Translations under genes and position numbers: made by a program
Assembly (NCBI GenBank): GCA_965214485.1
Contig: CBDCBW010000009.1
Location: 496,001-560,000, forward strand
DNA length: 64,000 bases
Origin: JANQRZ01 sp965214485
GTDB lineage: Bacteria > Bacteroidota > Rhodothermia > Rhodothermales > JANQRZ01
Direction of reading: 5' to 3'
Notes under the pieces: generated by a model
The model's input: only the letters and a program-made list of their open reading frames with translations
Database searches by the model: none
What the model was told of the DNA's origin: nothing
Shown here: in pieces, positions 7,487 to 16,709 of the stretch
Numbering within the stretch: position 1 is the first letter of the stretch
How the letters are laid out: every line of letters starts with the position of its first letter

Positions 7487-9553
7487 ATGCCCACCCCTCC
7501 CGCTCGCGGCGCGCACCGACTCGGCGTGCTGCTCCTCGCCCTTGCCCTCGTGCCTGCCGCCTTCGCGCAGGAGGACGTGCTGACGCCCTACGACGTGGCG
7601 CGCATCCAAACCGTCGGCAGCGTCGAAGTCTCGCCCGATGGCGAGCACGTCGCCTACACCGTCAGCGTCCCCCGCGACCCGTTCGAGGAGAACGCCCGGC
7701 CCTACACCGAGCTCTTCCTCTACGACGTCGAGAGCGGCGAGGCGACCGGCCTCCGCACCGGGGCCGTCACCCTCAGCGGCCTGGCCTGGACGCCCGGCGG
7801 CGAGCTCTCCTTCCTCACCAAGAACGACGACCTGGACCTGCGTCCCGCGCTCTACACCCTGGACCCGTTCTCGGGCGAGCTCGCCCGCGCCTTCACCTTC
7901 GACACCTCGATCGGGGCGTACGCGTGGAGCCCCGACGGCAAGCAGGTCGCCTTCGTGGCCGAGGAGCCGATGGGCGAAAAGGAGGACGTGCTGCCGTACC
8001 GGCCGGACGTCTACGAGGAGGAGACCGCCGACCGCAAGCTGTGGGTCGCCGACTTGAGCGCCGGGACCGCGCCGCGCCTGATCGACGTGCCGGGGACGGT
8101 CTACACGATTGCCTGGAGCCCCGACGGGGCGCGCATCGCGGCGGCGATTGCGCCGGACCCCTACGTGGACAACTCGTACATGGGCAAGCGCGTCCACGTC
8201 CTCGACGCCGCCACCGGCGAGGTCGTGGCCCGCATCGACAACCCCGGCAAGCTCGGCGACCTGGCGTGGAGCCCGAGCGGCGAGCACCTCGCGATGATCT
8301 CCGCCGCCGACATCAACGATCCGGCAGCGGGCCGGCTGATGGTGGCCGACGCTTCGACCGGCGCGTTCGAGGACGCGCTGCCGGGCTTCGAGGGCCACGT
8401 CACGAGCCTGGTGTGGGAGGACGACGACACGGTCCGCTACTCCGCCGACCAGGGCGTCGAGACCTCCATCGAACGGGTCGAGCGGACGGGGGGCTATCCC
8501 GAGCCGGTCCTCGAAGCAGGTGCTGCCGTCTTCACCGGCTTCTCCGCCTCGGACGACTTCGGCGTCGTCGCCTTCGCCGCGAGCACGCCGGAGCACCCGG
8601 ACGAGGTGTACGTGATGACCGACGGCGAAGCCAGGCGCGTCACCGACTCGAACCCGTGGCTCGCGGGCAAGCGCCTCGCCGAGCAGGAGGTGATCGAGTA
8701 CGAAGCCCGCGACGGCCTGGTGATCGAGGGCCTGCTCATCCACGCCATCGACCACGGCGAGGGCGACCGCGTCCCGCTCATCGTGACCGTCCACGGCGGG
8801 CCGGAGGCGCACTACCGCAACGAATGGCTGACGGGCTATTCGCTCCCCGGGCAGCTCGCGGCGGCGAAGGGCTACGCCGTCTTCTACCCCAACTACCGCG
8901 GCTCGACCGGGCGTGGCGTGGCATTCTCCAAAACCAGCCAGGCCGACCCCGCCGGGGCCGAGTTCGACGACATCGTCGACGGCGTCGACTACCTCATCGC
9001 TGAGGGCATCGTGGACGAGGACCGCGTCGGCGTCACCGGCGGCTCGTACGGCGGCTACGCGACCGGCTGGATGGCGACCCGCTACTCCGACCGCTTCGCC
9101 GCCGGCGTCATGTTCGTCGGCATCTCGAACAAGGTCTCGAAGGTCGGCACGACCGACATCCCGAACGAGGAGTTCCACGTCCACGCCCGCAAGCGCCCGT
9201 GGGACAACTGGCAGTTCTTCCTCGAGCGCAGCCCGATCTACTACGCCGACCAGTCGACGACCCCGCTCCTGATCATGCACGGGGCCGACGACCCGCGCGT
9301 CCACCCGACGCAGTCGATGGAGCTCTACCGCCACCTGAAGCTGCGCGGGCAGGCCCCGGTCCGGCTCGTGTTCTACCCCGGCGAGGGCCACGGCAACCGC
9401 AACGCCACCGCGCGCTTCGACTACACCCTCCGCGCCATGCGCTGGTTCGACCACTACCTCATGGGGCCGGGCGGCGACCCGCCGAGCCGCGACATCTCCG
9501 ACCTCGCCGAGGCCGAGCGCGAGATGATGATGGAGACGATGGGGTCGAACTGA
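7487..9553 (+). CDS. Secreted S9-family (prolyl oligopeptidase-like) peptidase
   Basis: The protein has 688 residues: a signal peptide ending AFAQE (about residue 25), a WD40-like beta-propeller (about 35-400, with repeated WSPDG motifs), then an alpha/beta hydrolase domain. The catalytic triad is visible as Ser in GGSYGGY, Asp in MHGADDPR and His in GEGHGNRN. The family cleaves oligopeptides or removes N-terminal dipeptides or acyl amino acids in the periplasm. ATG 7487 gives a normal signal peptide, whereas longer starts overlap osmC. A palindromic repeat and a strong terminator follow. Confidence 0.93.
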   Translation: MPTPPARGAHRLGVLLLALALVPAAFAQEDVLTPYDVARIQTVGSVEVSPDGEHVAYTVSVPRDPFEENARPYTELFLYDVESGEATGLRTGAVTLSGLAWTPGGELSFLTKNDDLDLRPALYTLDPFSGELARAFTFDTSIGAYAWSPDGKQVAFVAEEPMGEKEDVLPYRPDVYEEETADRKLWVADLSAGTAPRLIDVPGTVYTIAWSPDGARIAAAIAPDPYVDNSYMGKRVHVLDAATGEVVARIDNPGKLGDLAWSPSGEHLAMISAADINDPAAGRLMVADASTGAFEDALPGFEGHVTSLVWEDDDTVRYSADQGVETSIERVERTGGYPEPVLEAGAAVFTGFSASDDFGVVAFAASTPEHPDEVYVMTDGEARRVTDSNPWLAGKRLAEQEVIEYEARDGLVIEGLLIHAIDHGEGDRVPLIVTVHGGPEAHYRNEWLTGYSLPGQLAAAKGYAVFYPNYRGSTGRGVAFSKTSQADPAGAEFDDIVDGVDYLIAEGIVDEDRVGVTGGSYGGYATGWMATRYSDRFAAGVMFVGISNKVSKVGTTDIPNEEFHVHARKRPWDNWQFFLERSPIYYADQSTTPLLIMHGADDPRVHPTQSMELYRHLKLRGQAPVRLVFYPGEGHGNRNATARFDYTLRAMRWFDHYLMGPGGDPPSRDISDLAEAEREMMMETMGSN

Positions 9554-9577
9554 CAGAGCAAACGCGTCCATCGAACT

Positions 9578-9733
9578 CTGTCATTCTGAGCGAAGGCCCC
9601 TTCGGCTGTGCTCAGGGCAGGCTCAGGCCGGAGTCGAAGAACCCGAAGGCTCGGCGAAGCCCATCTCTCTGGGACGACCACATCCTTAACCATCGGGAGA
9701 TTCTTCAGGCGCTGTGCTCCCTCAGAATGACAG
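9578..9733. repeat. MITE-like palindromic intergenic element
   Basis: A 156-bp segment is bounded by perfect 13-bp inverted repeats, CTGTCATTCTGAG at 9578-9590 and CTCAGAATGACAG at 9721-9733. The inside continues as imperfect palindromic sequence with CGAAG/CTTCAG arms. Repeats with TCATTCTGAGCGAAG ends are widespread in unrelated bacterial genomes. It contains no coding sequence. Confidence 0.75.
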
Positions 9734-9741
9734 GTTTATTG

Positions 9742-9776
9742 CCGCCGGGGCAGGTTCGCCTGCCCCGGCGGACTTT
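9742..9776 (+). terminator. Rho-independent terminator
   Basis: A perfect 13-bp stem, CCGCCGGGGCAGG (9742-9754) with CCTGCCCCGGCGG (9759-9771), has a TTCG tetraloop and is followed by ACTTTTCTT. It would end transcription of the S9 peptidase gene and insulate the toxin island downstream. Confidence 0.85.
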
Positions 9777-9878
9777 TCTTGCACATGCGGATAATTTGTT
9801 GGAAAGGCCGATTGCGGAGGAAGAGCGGTCTGGTGTATCCTGGTCGCACTTCGATACACGTAGGATTACTCCGCTCGG

Positions 9879-11878
9879 ATGCGCCGTCGCCTCGCCCCGA
9901 CTGTTCACTTTCTGCTTCTTTGCTCCCTAGTCGTCACCTCCACGTCCGCGTGGGCGCAGGTCGTTATCGACAGGTCGTTATCGAGGAGCGTATCGAGATC
10001 GCGCCGGAAGCAGCGGCGAGGGGAGAGTACGACTATCAGCCGCGCGGCAAGGGCGAGTACGTTTTCTACGGCCTGGGCGCGTCGAGCGTCGGCTCAACGC
10101 TCGGCGGCACGTTCTCCGTCGCTACCTCCGAGGGAGGCGTGCATAGTGCGTCGGTTACGAGCGGGTTCAGCTTCACCGGCGAGCACCTTCGCGGCGTGTG
10201 TGACGAGGTCGAATACTATCATCACGGCTACTCGTCCTCTGGAGACCTCCTGCGCGTCCGGGTCGATGCCGACGAAGTCGTCGACTCGCTGTGGTTCGCT
10301 CGGGGTGGCGAGATAGACAGCCACGGAGGTTTCACCCCGACATCGAGGAAGACGTACGAGATCGGATGCGGCTACCAATGGACGAACCGGTGTTGGTGCC
10401 TGCAGGGCTATACGTATCCATACACGGGATTCACCGCTCGGGGTCGATTCGAGGCTGACCCACCGAACCGGCTCCAACTCACCGCCGACCGCGACACAAT
10501 CTCGTTTCAGGTACTGCCTCAAGAAGCCACTTCGTTTCAGACGCTCGCCGTCTACAGCACCGGGGAACAAGCCCCGCTCGCTAACTCGACCGAGATCACC
10601 TACTCGGCGTCATCGCCGTACGGTCAACTGCACGATATCGTGGCAGGACACGTTGGCTCACCACGGACGCTCGAATACGGTGACCGAGCAGGCGGTCGGC
10701 TCTACTTCGACACGAAAGAGGCAACTGCTGAAGAGGGGCCGGTGTGCGACGAGACAGTGAACGTGGTCGCAAGCGGAGGCGGCGTCAGCGGCGAGACGCA
10801 GGTGATCATTCGGGGGAGCGGTTCCCCACCCTCATCGGATACACTCGTGGTCACGATAAGTCCGTGGGAGGTTGCTGCCGGGGACTCCGCAAAGGTATTT
10901 GCGCGGTATCAGGAAACGGGGTGCGGACCGGGAACGCTGGCGGATACGACGCAACTGCTCGTAGCTATCTCTTCGCTCGACCAAGGGAGTCTGAAGTACA
11001 ATGGAGCGCGCGGTGCCGCCTTCGATGTTCCTTACGGAGACCTGCGGAATGGAGAGGTGCAGTTTATAGCGGACAGTCTCGCATGTGATTCTGCTCGAGT
11101 AGCTGTCTCCGCATTCGCCAATGAGGGATTGTGGGGAGAAGCAGAGCTTGAGGTTCGTTCCTCTGAAGAGAGTTTAGCTCCTGGAGTCAATCAGAGGGGG
11201 TGTGGGGGGACTTCCCCCGCAGAGCACGAGCCAGCGACGAAGGCAGAAGTCGAGCAGTTGATTCGTGATACCTGTCCCGGTCAATTGCCTGCTGATTTAG
11301 ACCAGTTCTTTCAAGCCAGCATACGCAAGTCGCTGAATACGGCTGTGGTTGGCACTCCTGGCCAACCCTACAAGCGAGACCCCGCCGGGCCTGGAGCTAC
11401 CGTGTCCGGTGTCACAGGTATCACAAAGCCAGTAGATGGCTGGCTTAACGATCTACGGGACGCAAGCACCAACGCGATCATTCCGGGCTACGTCACCTCT
11501 ATTCTGGAGGTTAAATTTTCTGAGGTGCCCTCAAATGTGTTACGCTCAAGCCAATACGAGTCACACATCAACGATCTTGCGAGAGCATATTCGGTGCCGG
11601 GTGCGCGAATCAGCGGGGCACCCCTCTACGTGGTTGCTACGAACTCGCAAGATCCAAGAATTGGCTGGCTGGGGAATCAGAGGAGTAGCAGCCATCTCCC
11701 CGCCTATGCAGCGTCGAGAAGAGTTAACACGATGCACCTACGGATTACTCGAAACGGGACTAACTTTTATCTCAGTGGCGATTTGATCGGGCCAAAGGCG
11801 AACGTGCAAAGCATTATTTGGGACTTTTTACGCGATGTTGAGCACCCGTTCACCGTGTCATGCACGCCCGAGCACTGA
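9879..11878 (+). CDS. Secreted multidomain protein with PD-(D/E)XK nuclease-like toxin end (frame broken)
   Basis: The signal peptide (MRRRLAPTVHFLLLCSLVV, then SAWAQ) is in one frame. The remaining ~630 residues are in another, because CAGGTCGTTATCGA is tandemly duplicated at 9956-9983. Removing one copy restores one open frame of 661 residues. The middle is beta-rich with Ig-like stretches (VTISPWEVAAGDSAKVFARY). The C-terminal ~210 residues contain VDGWLNDL, SILEVKFSE and SSQYESHINDLARAY, the D...ExK...Q pattern of restriction-like polymorphic-toxin nucleases. An adjacent downstream gene fits an immunity protein. Nuclease activity is inferred from pattern only. Confidence 0.65.
9956..9983 (+). 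repeat. Exact 14-bp tandem duplication that breaks the toxin frame
   Basis: CAGGTCGTTATCGA occurs twice head to tail (9956-9969, 9970-9983), just after the predicted signal peptide cleavage site. With one copy the protein reads AWAQVVIEERIEIAPE; with two, the mature domain is out of frame. Confidence 0.95.
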
Positions 11879-11898
11879 ACAGACCGCCAGGAAGTTTT

Positions 11899-12456
11899 AT
11901 GGGTATAAGCGTCTCAATCACCCGGGTGCCCCTAGAGCGTGCCGTAGACGCATTGTCGATGCGAATGTCTCTGAGCGACTTCGGCGTCTATATGGATTAC
12001 GAACTGCTGCCGCGTGATGAGAATTCGTCTCGACGCGCAGATTTAGACCCGGCCTCTCCAATCCTAGATCTCTGGAAGAGCTACATCCTCGTGCTTGATG
12101 TGCTCACCGCAGAGGCACATGAGCACCACTCCAGCCTGTTCATCACCGACGAGTTTGAAAACCCCTTCGCATGGGCGGGGTTCGGAGCGCGGCTCCCTGG
12201 ATGGAGACAAGATTCTCTCCCACTTCGGTATAGCCTCGGCTCGGACCTAGATACTATCTGCGATGCGCTTGATTCCCTGGACGAGCGGGAGCTTGAACGC
12301 CGTGTTCAGCGAGTGCTGAAGCTCGCTCCGCAGTATGAACCTGAAGGGCGCGAGCCATGGGTACAGGACTACATGGAGAAGGTGGTACTGGCTATGCGTG
12401 GGTTCTACCGGCGAGCACGGTCAGCAGGCGAGATTGTCATCCACCGGATGTTCTAA
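11899..12456 (+). CDS. DUF1877-like protein, putative immunity protein
   Basis: The protein has 185 residues and begins MGISVSITRV. It has the general DUF1877 (YfbM-like) layout: a conserved N-terminal strand, LDLWKSYILVLDVLT, then CDALDSLDERELERRV and a C-terminal FYRRARSAGEIVIHRMF. It has no signal peptide and should be cytosolic. AGGAAG precedes the ATG, and only 20 bp separate it from the nuclease-like gene. That position and size fit an immunity protein for the preceding toxin. The family assignment is by eye and the role is inference. Confidence 0.6.
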   Translation: MGISVSITRVPLERAVDALSMRMSLSDFGVYMDYELLPRDENSSRRADLDPASPILDLWKSYILVLDVLTAEAHEHHSSLFITDEFENPFAWAGFGARLPGWRQDSLPLRYSLGSDLDTICDALDSLDERELERRVQRVLKLAPQYEPEGREPWVQDYMEKVVLAMRGFYRRARSAGEIVIHRMF

Positions 12457-12488
12457 AACTGTACTTTCCAGCGGCCAACAAACAAGCC

Positions 12489-13136
12489 ATGCGTACCGTC
12501 TTTCTCACCGTGTTGTTGACCGCAGTCCCTGCACTCGCACAGGTGCAGGAAACGACACTGCACCATGTGCCCTTCGCCGCTGAGGGCAACACGCTCGCGC
12601 TGACCGTCGCCAACACCGCGAAGGAGCACGGAGCAGCGTCCCTTACAGTCTCTCTCGCTGAGGCTCCGAAGTGGCTTGCCGTCACGCCGGCTGAGGTGGT
12701 GCTGAAAGAAGTCGCCCCCGGAGCAGAGGCCCGCGCCGCGTTCTCGTTCGACGTGCTCCGCAGCGCGCCCGTCGACACACCTGCGGACCTCCGCTTCACC
12801 ATCGCTGCACCGGACGGGCAGACGTGGACGCACACCGTCCCCCTGGAGGTCGCCGCACCTGCCGTCTTCCGGCTCGACGGAGTCTATCCCAACCCGTTCC
12901 GGGGCCGGACCACGTTCGCCTACGAGCTTCCCCGCGAAAGCGACGTGACGCTCACGGTCTACGACGTGCTGGGCCGCAGGGTGGCCGAAGTCGTAAACGA
13001 GTCTCAGATGGCGGGGCGGCAGGAGGTCGATTGGCTCGCGCCGCGCTTGGCGAGCGGGGTTTATCTGTGGCGGCTGGCAATCGAGGACCGGGCCGGTCGC
13101 GTAGAGCAGCAGGGCAAGGTGCTGCTCGTCCGGTAG
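12489..13136 (+). CDS. T9SS-exported protein with sorting domain
   Basis: The protein has 215 residues: a signal peptide (MRTVFLTVLLTAVPALAQ), one Ig-like/beta domain (about 25-125), then a C-terminal type A sorting domain (RLDGVYPNPFRGRTTFAYEL, VYDVLGRRVAEVV, ASGVYLWRL). It would be exported to the cell surface or medium by T9SS. It starts 32 bp after the putative immunity gene. I cannot assign a function beyond export. Confidence 0.8.
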   Translation: MRTVFLTVLLTAVPALAQVQETTLHHVPFAAEGNTLALTVANTAKEHGAASLTVSLAEAPKWLAVTPAEVVLKEVAPGAEARAAFSFDVLRSAPVDTPADLRFTIAAPDGQTWTHTVPLEVAAPAVFRLDGVYPNPFRGRTTFAYELPRESDVTLTVYDVLGRRVAEVVNESQMAGRQEVDWLAPRLASGVYLWRLAIEDRAGRVEQQGKVLLVR

Positions 13137-13147
13137 CTGCCGGTGAT

Positions 13148-14440
13148 CTAGACTCGGGGCGGCTCGGGTGCGTCCACTACGGCGTCGGGAGCCGCGTATT
13201 CCGTCAGGTCGAGGGTCATCTCCTCGCGGTAGGTCTGGTAGAACGTCACGAGCAAAGCCGCGAGGGGAACCGCGATCAGGAGGCCAATGAAGCCCATCGT
13301 CGCGCCGAAGACCAAGAGCGACAGGATCACGAGGACGGGGTGGAGGCCGACCTGGTGGCTCATGATGTTCGGCGAGAGCACCGTCGCCTCCAGGAGCTGC
13401 TGCCCGAAGAGCACGACGAGCACGAAGAGGGCGTCCACCGGCTCCCCGAAGACGAGCGCGACGACGATCCCGATCACGTTCGTCAGGATCGCCCCGACGT
13501 TCGGGATCATGTTGAGGAACCCGCCGAGCAGGCCGATCAGGAGGGCGAACGGCACGCCGAGAAGCGTAAGGGCAACCGATATGTTGAAGGCCGAGATCGC
13601 CGAGATGATGAGCTGCCCGCGCAGGTACGAGCCGACGATCGTGCTGGCCTTCGTGAGGTAGGCCCGCCGCCCTTTCACCGTCGGGAAGAGGTCGACCAGG
13701 TTGCGCTCGATCGTCGGGTAGTCCTTGAGCGTGTAGAACAGCAGGACCGGGACGAGGACCACCGTGGTGACGAGCGTGAGCACGGACGAGACGCTCTGCG
13801 TGAGCACGCGCAGCGCCGCCGGGAGCTGCGCCACCAAGCCGCCGACCTGGTCCGGTAGCATCGACGTAAGCTGCGCCTCCAACTCCGAGCGCTCGACGAA
13901 CCCGGCCTCTTCGAGCGACCGGACGAGGCGGCTCTCGACGATCCAGCCCTGCACGTTCGCCAGGTTCGCCAGCACCCCGGCGGCCAGGGCGTCCACGTTC
14001 CCGACGATCTTCGGGACGAGCACGACGAGGAACGCGACGAGCGCCCCGACCGCGAGGAGCGTCAGCGCCAGCGAGGTCGCCCACCGGGGGACGCTCCACC
14101 GCCGCTCGGCAGCCTCCACCGCCGGGTCGAGGAGGTACGCCAGCAGGTACACCACGATGAACGGCATCAGCACCCCGCCGAGGAGCGAGGCTAGCCAGAC
14201 GAAGACGAGCAGCCCACCGGCCAGAAGCAGCGAGCGCACCACCCGGTGCTCCCGCAGCGGCCACACCAACACCGTCCCCACGAGCCCGAGCAGCAGTGGG
14301 TTGAGCAGCCCCCGCATCTCGATGACCAGCACCAGAAGAGTCGCCAGGCCGCCCGCGGCGAGCACGCCCTGGAAGACCGTTGCCCGGGCGGGCGGGGCGT
14401 GCTCGGAGCCCCCTTCGGCCGGTCTCCTGGAGTTAGCCAT
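13148..14440 (-). CDS. AI-2E family transporter (PerM/TqsA-like)
   Basis: The protein has 430 residues and about eight membrane spans: two near the N-terminus (LLVLVIEMRGLL; LLLAGGLLVFVWLASLLGG), a span at about 110-135, an amphipathic periplasmic region (about 150-220), then a C-terminal block containing GVPFALLIGLLGGFLNMIPNVG, the typical family signature. Members export autoinducer-2 or sodium, or have unknown substrates, and the substrate here is open. It is the last gene of the minus-strand envelope block. Confidence 0.9.
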   Translation of the reverse strand: MANSRRPAEGGSEHAPPARATVFQGVLAAGGLATLLVLVIEMRGLLNPLLLGLVGTVLVWPLREHRVVRSLLLAGGLLVFVWLASLLGGVLMPFIVVYLLAYLLDPAVEAAERRWSVPRWATSLALTLLAVGALVAFLVVLVPKIVGNVDALAAGVLANLANVQGWIVESRLVRSLEEAGFVERSELEAQLTSMLPDQVGGLVAQLPAALRVLTQSVSSVLTLVTTVVLVPVLLFYTLKDYPTIERNLVDLFPTVKGRRAYLTKASTIVGSYLRGQLIISAISAFNISVALTLLGVPFALLIGLLGGFLNMIPNVGAILTNVIGIVVALVFGEPVDALFVLVVLFGQQLLEATVLSPNIMSHQVGLHPVLVILSLLVFGATMGFIGLLIAVPLAALLVTFYQTYREEMTLDLTEYAAPDAVVDAPEPPRV

Positions 14441-14502
14441 AGCGGGGAGCGCTGGGGACGGGTTCCAAACCCGCCCCTAGAGGGCGGCGTGAAGGGTGAG
14501 CT

Positions 14503-15636
14503 TTAGTCCGTTCCGGCATCGTCGGCGGGCAGCGGGTCGGCGGCCTCCGCCGGGGTTTCGGGTACCGGGACCTCGGCGGGAGCAGGGAGCGGCGTGCCGG
14601 CACCCACCGTTCCGTTCGTCGCGGCCTCGCGCTCGAGGCGCTGCTCCCACTCGTAGAGCTCGCGCTCGCGCTGCTCGAGGGCTTCGTAGGTCTCCTCGAG
14701 GGCCTGCTCGCGGATCTCGAACGGGGCCTTCTCGCGGTAGCCGCGCCGCTCGTAGTAGCCCTTGAAGAACCAGTTTTCCTTGAGCGCCTCCATGTTCTCG
14801 GCGAGGCGGAACATGGCGAGCGTGCCCCAATTGGCCGCGTCCTCCATGCGGTCGGTCACGGTGGATACGTCCCCGGCGGCGGCGTTGAAGTCCTGGCTCG
14901 CCTCGAGCATCGCGTCGTAGATGGCGTCGTCGTTGAGCAGGCGGGCCATCGTGCCCTCGCCGTCGTTGACCTTGGCGATGATCTCGTTGATGCCCTCGGA
15001 GGCGTCGGCGGCGATCGAGACGAGGGCGTCGGCCTCGGCGGTGAGGCCGCGCAGCGCCGAGCGCGTCTCCTGCGCCGTCAGGACCGACTCCTCGTAGAGG
15101 CGGTCGTCGTAGAGGAACGCGCCGAGCGAGCCCTCGCCGCTGCGGATGTCGCCCATGATGCCGGTGAACGCGACCGTCACCGAGTCGAACCGGGAGACGG
15201 ACTCGAAGAGCCGGTCCGTGACGGCGGTGAAGTTGAACGGGTCGACGCCGGTGATCGTCCCGCCCTCGGCGACGATCGGCGCGCTCCGGCTGCCGCCGGT
15301 GAGCACGACCATCATGTTGCCGACCAGGCCCTCGGTCTGGATGAGCGCGCGGCTGTCCTGCCGGACGAGTCCGCGCGCCTGCTCCTGGATCGCCATGCTG
15401 ACGGTGATGGGGCCGCCGGGGAGGTCCGGCAGCCGGATTTCCTCGACGCGGCCCACGCCGATGCCCTGGTACTGCACGGTCGCGCCGGGCAGCAGGCCGC
15501 CGGCGTCGTTGAACTCGGCGCTCACCCGGAACGTGCTCGAGAGCAGGAACGAGCGGTTGGCCAGCACGAAGAGCGCGAGCATGAAGGCGACGACGCCGCC
15601 GAGGACGATGAGGCCGAGCCGGGCTTGGCGAGACAT
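14503..15636 (-). CDS. mlaD: MlaD/MCE-family phospholipid-binding protein
   Basis: The protein has 377 residues. One N-terminal membrane anchor (LGLIVLGGVVAFMLALFVLA) precedes the MCE domain (about 35-115: FNDAGGLLPGATVQYQGIGVGRVEEI). A long helical region follows and ends in coiled coil (YEALEQRERELYEWEQRLERE) and a Pro/Ala-rich tail. MCE proteins form hexameric rings that carry lipids between membranes with MlaE and MlaF, which lie immediately upstream. I chose ATG 15636 because the longer frame adds low-complexity sequence before the anchor. Confidence 0.9.
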   Translation of the reverse strand: MSRQARLGLIVLGGVVAFMLALFVLANRSFLLSSTFRVSAEFNDAGGLLPGATVQYQGIGVGRVEEIRLPDLPGGPITVSMAIQEQARGLVRQDSRALIQTEGLVGNMMVVLTGGSRSAPIVAEGGTITGVDPFNFTAVTDRLFESVSRFDSVTVAFTGIMGDIRSGEGSLGAFLYDDRLYEESVLTAQETRSALRGLTAEADALVSIAADASEGINEIIAKVNDGEGTMARLLNDDAIYDAMLEASQDFNAAAGDVSTVTDRMEDAANWGTLAMFRLAENMEALKENWFFKGYYERRGYREKAPFEIREQALEETYEALEQRERELYEWEQRLEREAATNGTVGAGTPLPAPAEVPVPETPAEAADPLPADDAGTD

Positions 15637-15760
15637 AAGGGCTACCGGTTGCGTTGGGCTGGGGGAGTATAGCTCATTCCGGCGGTGTGCCGGTGGGGTA
15701 CGCCGGAGGGCCTCGGCGGGCACGGACGGGCACCCTCAAGCACTCGTCACTCGTCGCTCG

Positions 15761-16612
15761 TCACGTTCCGTACTGCTCCGTCCCGAGGAAGAACTCCTCG
15801 AGGACCGGGTGCTGGGTCTCGCGGATCCCGTCGAGCGAGCCGCTGGCGATGAACCGGCCCTGGTAGAGGAAGTGCGCCTCGTCGGTGATGATGCTCGCCG
15901 CGAGGAGGTCGTGCGTGATCGCCACCGACGAGATGCCGCGCTCGTCGCGCAGGCGCACGATGAGGTCCGAGACGACGCGGACGCTGACCGGGTCGAGGCC
16001 GGTCGTCGGCTCGTCGTAGAGGATGATGTCGGGCTCGAGGATCACGGCGCGCGCCAGCCCGATGCGCTTCTTCTGCCCGCCCGAGAGCTCGGCGGGGTAC
16101 TGGTGGAGCGTCTTCGAGAGGTTCACGTTCTCGACCGCGTCCTCGATGCGCTCGGTCTTCTCGGCGGGGGAGAGCGTGGTGTGGCGGTCGAGGTAGAAGC
16201 GCATGTTCTCGGCGACGGTCATCGAGTCGAACAGCGCGCCGCCCTGGAACAGGTAGCCGATCGAGAGGCGGACGCGGTCGAGGTCGTTGCCGTCGAGCAG
16301 GTCCACGCGCTGGCCCTTGACCCAGACCTCGCCCTGGTCCGGCTTGAGGAGGCCGACGAGGTGGCGGATGAGCACGCTCTTGCCCGAGCCCGAGCCGCCG
16401 AGCACGACGGCGCTCTTGCCCTTCTCGACCGAGAACGAGAGGCCGCGCAGGACGTGCGCCTCGCCGAAGCTCTTGTGGAGGTTGCGGACCTGGATGATGA
16501 CGTCCCCCGGCGGCGGCTTGGAGCCGCCCGTGACGGGGGCCGCGCCGGAGGCGGGGACCGGGGCCGTCTCGGGGGGCGCGTCGGAGCCGCCGGTTTTGAA
16601 GGCTTCAAACAT
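15761..16612 (-). CDS. mlaF: MlaF-type ABC transporter ATPase
   Basis: The protein has 283 residues. After a Pro/Ala-rich N-terminal ~40 residues comes an ABC ATPase with Walker A GGSGSGKS, signature LSGGQKKRIGLARA, Walker B IILYDEPTTGLDP and the H-loop His in AITHDL. It powers the MCE lipid transporter. It lies between mlaE and mlaD on the same strand. Confidence 0.93.
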   Translation of the reverse strand: MFEAFKTGGSDAPPETAPVPASGAAPVTGGSKPPPGDVIIQVRNLHKSFGEAHVLRGLSFSVEKGKSAVVLGGSGSGKSVLIRHLVGLLKPDQGEVWVKGQRVDLLDGNDLDRVRLSIGYLFQGGALFDSMTVAENMRFYLDRHTTLSPAEKTERIEDAVENVNLSKTLHQYPAELSGGQKKRIGLARAVILEPDIILYDEPTTGLDPVSVRVVSDLIVRLRDERGISSVAITHDLLAASIITDEAHFLYQGRFIASGSLDGIRETQHPVLEEFFLGTEQYGT

Positions 16613-16709
16613 CAGTCAGGGGTCGGACGAAAGCGGGACGAAGGAGGGGGCGGCTCGGACGGTGGGGGCAGCGCGCCGCTCCCTCCGGTCTCTGGGTGCT
16701 CCGGTGGCG

